Position numbers and translations under genes: made by a program. A stretch of DNA of 64,000 nucleotides from Apostichopus japonicus (Eukaryota > Echinodermata > Holothuroidea > Aspidochirotida > Stichopodidae). Location: contig NC_092582.1 of assembly GCF_037975245.1 (NCBI RefSeq), positions 24,960,077-25,024,076 of the forward strand, written 5' to 3'. Below, one piece after another: positions 59,486 through 64,000 of the stretch. A model generated the notes under the pieces. It did not search any database. It worked only from the letters and a program-made list of their open reading frames with translations, and was not told where the DNA came from. Each line of letters starts with the position of its first letter. Within the stretch, counting starts at the first letter, position 1.

Positions 59486-59639
59486 CTGTTGACAAAATAA
59501 AGAAATTAAATCTGTGTTTGTAACAGCAAAGATATTTCACAGTTTCTTAATCACTATAAAGAACAAAGACAAACAGTTAAAGGATTTGTTTTGTCCATGA
59601 AAGATGTAAACATGTGCAAGTAATGCAAATAAAACTTTT

Positions 59640-59702
59640 TTGGCTAGAGCGCAGGGCATTTAATCCTGAAGTCGCTGGTTCAAACCTCATTCTAGCCAGG
59701 TA
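59640..59702 (+). repeat. tRNA-like SINE head fragment
   Basis: TTGGCTAGAGCGC resembles an A box, CAGGGCATTTAATCCTG forms an anticodon-type arm, and GCTGGTTCAAACCTC is a B box, with ATTCTAGCCA closing. The 5' acceptor strand and the normal D arm are missing, so this is a SINE or tRNA pseudogene fragment and not a working tRNA. It lies just downstream of the ABCC4-like stop. Confidence 0.55.
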
Positions 59703-60228
59703 TTTCTTTGCTTATTTCCCACTCAGGTGTTCTCACGTTAATTGACTGATATGTATCAAATCAAAAAATTATTGGTGATCAGTGATTTCTCACATAAGAA
59801 TAACAACGATTAAACCGTTGCATAAGTGAGTAACAGATTTTATTAACCATTATTGATGTGGCTTGAGGGTGCAGACAGTTTTTAACTACTTCAAATATAT
59901 CAAATGAAGCTGGGAGAAATCTTGAAAAGTGTCAATAATCTGTTTTTTTAGAGATCTGGTTCTCTATGATAACAAGTTAATAGATAGATAAATGTTGAAT
60001 TTAACTGTGCCAAGAAAAAATGCAGTCATTAAAAGATGTTGGTACAGGGTGACATATCACAAGGGCAAATTGCAGCAACTAGGTCTATAATAAACATAAC
60101 CCATCAAGCTAAAAATGCCCATTTTTGTATTTTTGATTATTATTCTAATTTTTAATATTTCAGTTTTCTACGTGGTTTTTATACAGAATCAACATGAGAA
60201 TGAGTTGTTAATTGCTATGATGTAACAT

Positions 60229-60486
60229 CTACTTGTTCCATACCTCCTCCAGTTCGTCATCTTTCACGACTAAATCATTCTCAAGATGATTTTGTTCCCG
60301 CTGTTTGTCATCTTTTATCGTGGTTTGCACATCTTGGATTCTCTGGTAGCACTCGTAAGCTACCTGCCGGAGTCGTTTCGCTTCCGTCGGCCCCAACTGG
60401 CTCACAAAATTGCTAAAAGCACCTGCTGAATTCTGCAGGAGGTTATAAGGGTGGTCAAATTCCACCACTTGGCCCCCATCAAGCAC
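60229..60486 (-). CDS. ABCC4: ABCC4-like terminal exon (or penultimate, see alternative)
   Basis: The acceptor is CCTTCTAG. The exon opens [20 protein letters not shown], the last strand of NBD2, then an amphipathic tail with [19 protein letters not shown] and an acidic end [10 protein letters not shown] before TAG. A GAG/GTATGG donor at 60244/60243, seven codons before the stop, would let the exon end earlier and splice to 59485. TTTATT (AATAAA on the - strand) near 59840 is a possible polyadenylation signal. Confidence 0.9.
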   Translation of the reverse strand: MLDGGQVVEFDHPYNLLQNSAGAFSNFVSQLGPTEAKRLRQVAYECYQRIQDVQTTIKDDKQREQNHLENDLVVKDDELEEVWNK

Positions 60487-63400
60487 CTAGAAGGGTACCC
60501 AAAAAAATAGCTGAAAGACAACTTGGTACAGTCAGACATAAGCTTTTTCCGCGAATTCGCGGAATATCCGTGATTTCTTTTCTACCTCGGGGACAATCAC
60601 TATTATCCTAACACACTGTAGCATACGCAAACTGGAGCCTATACCGCAATTTTTGCAAAGTTCCGTGATTTTTTTTTTACCCCAGGCTCATCCCTGTACA
60701 GTAAGACAATCTATTAGTGTATCGCACAATATTTGTGGCAATACTATTCTAGGTTTAGGTGTGAGGAAGCTTGCTGCACATCGATGCATTGAAGTCATTG
60801 TGGATAGCAGTTTGCTATGTGATGCATGATAATAATAATCCCTTCCCATTAATTTCTCAAAATCTCTCTTTCCTTCCAATTGTGAATGTATTCTATACTT
60901 CTAGTCATATAACGCTCCGGTGAACATTCCTGGTACCATATCTAGCATCTGTTAGTTTTCTCTGTTGTACAGTATATATCAATTTTTAATGCATTGTTCT
61001 GTACATTTGGGAAAGAAAAATTTACATTGTTTAGAAATTTGTTCACTTTTTAATTTAATTAATATGAAATATGGGTTAGGAACTCACCATTACTTTATTG
61101 GAGTCCATAATAGTGTTCAATCTATGGGCTACTGTTATAACAACACAGTGGTCGAACTTGGAATGTAGCGTGTGTTGAATCAAGGCATCCATCCTAGATT
61201 GTGAAAGAGAAAAGATTTAATAGAACCAAAGCTTGAAAAATGTCATAAAATTACAAAGTAAATATAGAAAAAGAATTTTTTTTACCAGACAAAGGTTGTT
61301 CAAAATTTGCAATTGGAAAGATGATAGAGATAGAACAATCAGAAGATTGGAGTAAACTTATTGTTTAAATATTTTGTTTGTTGCAGTCATTGTAACTGTT
61401 GTTATTCTAACTGAAGTAGTTGCTGTTCTATAGAATGTTAATATATGAGAAGCTTTAAGATTTAACTTTACTGTGTTGATATTATTGCTGTAGAATTAGT
61501 TATCTAAGTGTTAATTTTAATAATGGTTGTGTCACCAGTGGTGGTAGTGATAGAAATGATCTTAATTGCTGCTGTTATCAAGGAATTGGTTAAGTTCTAG
61601 CTGTATAAGTTACCTAAATAGCTTGTTTTAATGGTAATGTTGGTTGTAATGGTAGTTTATAATATTGTAACGGTTCCAGAAGTGGAGCGTGCTATGGAAG
61701 TAGAGCATGTTATAGTGGTAGAGCATGTTATATGGTAGAGTCTGCTATAGGGTACAGCCTGCTAAGAAGTAGAGCGTGATAGAGTAGAACGTGCTATGGA
61801 AGTAGAGCATGTTACCGGAGTAGAGCGTGCTACGGAGTAGGGTGTGCTATAGAGGTAGAGCGTGCTATAGTGGTAGAGCGTGTTACATGGTAGAGTCTGC
61901 TATAGGGTAGAGCCTGCTAAGAAGTAGATCGTGATAGAGTAGAACGTGCTATGGAAGTAGAGCATGTTACAAGAGTAGAGCATGCTACGGAGAAGGGCGT
62001 GCTGTAGAGGGTAGAGCGTGTTATATGGTTGAGTCTGCTATAGGGTAGAGCCTGCTAAGAAGTAGAGCTTGCTATAGTGTAGAGCCTGCTATAGTGTAGA
62101 GCATGATAGAGTAGAGCGTGCTATGGAAGTAGAGCATGCTCTAGAATACAGCGTGATATAGAAGTAGAGTGTGTTATAGAGTAGAGCGTGTTATAGAAGT
62201 AGAGCATGTTAGACATGTAGTTGTTTCTGCATTATTATTATTATAATCAACTCCTGTTGTATTGTTTTTACATATTTGAGGCATAGTTGGTAGATTAAGA
62301 TAACCACACTGACACATTGGAATCTTAAAACACAATACAGATGCAAAAATGATCTCTAAACATAGAGTAAGAAAACCAAACATAGAAAGCACTAACTGTG
62401 GATCTACACTGGCTGTTGCTTCATCTAAGATGAGGATTAAGTTTTCTCTCAGAAGAGCCCGAGCTAGGCAAATCAATTGTCTCTGTCCGAGGCTGAAGTT
62501 AGAGCCGCCCACTCCCACGTTCATCTCCAGTTTCTGTGGATTATGCTTCACGGTGTTACTGAGTTGAACCTTTCACAGAGTATGCAGAGAGAGAGAGAGA
62601 AGATAGTTCATCAAAAAGAAAAAAAGGAGCAAAAAGACTGCAGAATAGTCATTTCGTTGTGCAAAAGCTAAAAATGACTAATTTTAGAGGTCACTAGATC
62701 AAAGTTTGGTATGTGAGGGGATTGAATTTTTTCCCAGACTTCTCATTCTAATAACAGGGCAGCCTCTTTCTAGACTGTGGTCCTAATCTGATTGGGTTTA
62801 GAATAACATGGGTGTTAGGTGTTGGGGGGGAGGGGGGGTGTTGAGGATTAGGGCCCATTCTCCTGCTATGAACTTTATCAAACATAGACACATTTGACAT
62901 TATCCTAAAGTCATCAATTGTATTAACAGATATTGCTTGACATTGAAATGATTGCCAATAGCAAACATGAAGATCACTGCAGTCATTTAATATAACTTCA
63001 AGGAAACATTTCACAGAAACACAACTATAGCTAATCTTATAAATCCTATTACAATTATTAAAGGTTTTAATCACATGAAATAAAGATTTTAGTGTTCTTG
63101 GTATGACCCTAGCATCGGATATTGCTTGACATTAAAATGATCGCCAATAGCAAACATGAAGATCACTTCAGCCACTTAATATAACTTCCAAGGAAACATT
63201 TGACAAAAACACAACTATAGCTAATCTTATTAAAAAAGAACTATCACAATTATTAAATGTTTTAATCACATGAAATAGAAACTTTAGTGTACTAGGTATT
63301 ACCCTACCATCTTTAAAATCAAAAATATTAAAAAAAAAAAAAAACTTTTCAAACTAACATCAGACAGAGCTTGCCAAAGTCGATCGTCTGGGCATCTCTG

Positions 63401-63604
63401 GAGTGGATCTAAGTTCATCCTCAGACTACCGGTGAAGAGGACGGGGTCTTGAGGTATAATGGATAGGTTGGTTCTCAAATGAGGCAAAGAAATAGTTGAT
63501 GTTGGAATACCGTCTATGGTGATCACACCTTGGGGTTCTACCAGTCTAAAAATGGAAGCGATCAAAGAGCTCTTCCCAGCACCTGTTCTTCCTACGATAC
63601 CGAT
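60229..63604 (-). CDS. ABCC4: ABC transporter subfamily C, ABCC4/MRP4-like (3' part)
   Basis: Four - strand exons (63604-63359, 62569-62397, 61193-61088, 60486-60229) join in frame to give 260 residues and a TAG stop. They cover NBD2 in order: Walker [11 protein letters not shown]-loop [19 protein letters not shown], signature [10 protein letters not shown] (a degenerate LSGGQ typical of subfamily C), Walker [14 protein letters not shown], and H-loop [10 protein letters not shown]. The catalytic glutamate and H-loop histidine are both present, so NBD2 looks competent to hydrolyse ATP. The tail [19 protein letters not shown] resembles the ABCC4 tail. ABCC4 proteins are plasma-membrane exporters of cyclic nucleotides, prostanoids and conjugates; substrate here is inferred only. 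The membrane domains, NBD1 and start codon lie beyond 64000. A different last exon is possible (59441-59485). Confidence 0.94.
60487..61087. other. ABCC4-like intron, no exon seen
   Basis: Contains CCGCGAATTCGCGG (60549-60562), an isolated 14-bp perfect palindrome, and a poly-T at 60667-60678. Confidence 0.5.
61088..61193 (-). CDS. ABCC4: ABCC4-like exon: H-loop of NBD2
   Basis: The acceptor is CACAATCTAG and the donor is ATG/GTGAGT. After one base that completes the glutamine codon it reads [18 protein letters not shown] then [17 protein letters not shown], with the H-loop histidine. The phase agrees on both sides. Confidence 0.95.
61194..61676. other. ABCC4-like intron, no exon seen
   Basis: TTGTTG/GTTGTT-rich DNA without other structure. 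Confidence 0.5.
61677..62212. repeat. Irregular minisatellite, GTAGAGC(A/G)TG(C/T)TAT(A/G)G units
   Basis: Units of 13-17 bp differ at several positions and in length. A block of about 160 bp (from GTGGTAGAGCATGTTATATG to GTAGAACGTGCTATGG) recurs once, near 61715 and 61875, showing a higher-order step. It lies in an ABCC4-like intron. Confidence 0.88.
62397..62569 (-). CDS. ABCC4: ABCC4-like exon: signature and Walker B of NBD2
   Basis: The acceptor is TCTGTGAAAG and the donor is CA/GTTAGT. The exon reads [20 protein letters not shown] then [19 protein letters not shown] and [14 protein letters not shown], with two bases of a glutamine codon finished by the next exon. The junction [12 protein letters not shown] matches the family. 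Confidence 0.95.
62570..62928. other. ABCC4-like intron, no exon seen
   Basis: A GA microsatellite (62587-62601) and a poly-G-rich stretch (62824-62838) only. Confidence 0.5.
62929..63309. repeat. Two-copy tandem duplication, ~190-bp unit
   Basis: GATATTGCTTGACATT, GCCAATAGCAAACATGAAGA, ACACAACTATAGCTAATCTT and TTTTAATCACATGAAATA occur in order at 62929-63117 and again at 63118-63309. Divergence of roughly one base in ten to fifteen suggests an old duplication, within the ABCC4-like intron close to the Walker A exon. Confidence 0.9.
63359..63604 (-). CDS. ABCC4: ABCC4-like exon: Walker A and Q-loop of NBD2
   Basis: The acceptor is TTTTGAAG and the donor is GAT/GTTAGT, both on the - strand. 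The exon is 82 codons in phase 0, from [19 protein letters not shown] to [10 protein letters not shown]. Reading through the donor gives a low-complexity run, so the boundary is clear. Confidence 0.95.
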
Positions 63605-64000
63605 CTTCAAAAGTGAATATGAGTAACAAAACATGTTGGGAAAACATGAGTACATGAAAAAGTGCAACCTATTAGTGCTATCTATGATGATATATAACAT
63701 TAGAACCATTAAACATGGTAGGTGGTTTTTATTTATTTCTCTTTTTATTAAGGAACAAACTTGAACATGGATATGGTCCACGTCTCACGTGGAGAGTTTG
63801 TTATAACTAATTATACGTGATACAATGTAATGAAAGGATGTTTCCGATATATGTTATACATGTTTTATGTGATATGTGTTCTGTAATATCTACGTGATAA
63901 AAGAATTAAGTTTTCATCATCTGTGATACATGTTACAGAATCCAAAATTGTGTGAAAAAAAAGAATGTAAAGCAGAATATATGTAACAGCAATGTAACAA
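63605..64000. other. ABCC4-like intron, runs off the window
   Basis: No further exon is visible before the edge. TACGTGATA and GTGATA(C/T) motifs recur in 63813-63940. The upstream exon should lie beyond 64000. Confidence 0.5.

Noticed and set aside
59190-59540. 116-codon - strand frame as an independent gene
   Set aside because: No motif; the segment is more simply 3' sequence of the ABCC4-like gene behind an acceptor at 59487-59486. Kept only as an alternative-exon possibility in another phase.
59640-59702. Functional tRNA gene
   Set aside because: A- and B-box-like sequences and an anticodon-type arm exist, but the 5' acceptor strand and proper D arm are missing; better seen as a SINE or tRNA-pseudogene fragment.

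Overview
The window is eukaryotic, most likely from a marine invertebrate deuterostome, with an echinoderm as my best guess. Coding DNA is a small minority. It sits in short exons with GT-AG introns, and most of the rest is AT-rich intron or intergenic DNA full of tandem arrays and transposon remnants. The organism guess rests on gene content and repeat style and is an inference.

Two protein-coding genes can be read with confidence. The first is on the + strand: seven exons from 31866 to 51213 give the C-terminal 288 residues of a WD40 protein that matches WDR31. All exon joins keep the frame and use GT-AG sites, and the last exon carries the stop. Its N-terminal exon(s), about 60-80 residues judged from the family, should lie upstream of 31866, but I could not find them. 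The second is on the - strand: four exons from 63604 down to 60229 give the C-terminal 260 residues of an ABC subfamily C transporter, closest to ABCC4/MRP4. This piece is most of the second nucleotide-binding domain plus the tail; the gene continues off the right edge. The two genes converge tail to tail about 9 kb apart, and nothing suggests that they act together.

Layout. 1-4.2 kb: unassigned, with one small open exon-like segment. 4.2-6.75 kb: a TIR-bounded element made of ~400-bp repeats loaded with AGGTCA half-sites. 8.7-10.6 kb: 90-bp and 50-bp tandem arrays. 11.86-13.5 kb: a MITE with a hAT-type element nested in it (perfect 8-bp target duplication). 13.75-17.5 kb: a decayed CR1-like retrotransposon on the - strand, split by a second copy of the MITE. 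17.5-18.0 kb: a trinucleotide-rich array. 22.6-23.4 kb: a 22-bp array. 25.3-25.55 kb: a foldback element. 26.04-27.15 kb: a Harbinger-like element with a truncated ORF. 28.5-29.2 kb: a further minisatellite. 31.9-51.2 kb: WDR31, whose introns hold a third MITE copy, hairpin elements, a ~1.8-kb array of a 27-bp unit, a zinc-finger-like remnant and two LINE 3' ends. 52.7-58.4 kb: arrays of 33, 72 and ~72 bp and a tRNA-type SINE. 59.4-64 kb: the ABCC4-like gene.

The more interesting signals are the nuclear-receptor-like direct repeats inside the 4.2-6.75 kb element, hairpin elements whose core resembles a hammerhead ribozyme lacking the stem III loop, datable nested insertions, the 27-bp array that is open on both strands, and a possible alternative last exon of the ABCC4-like gene.
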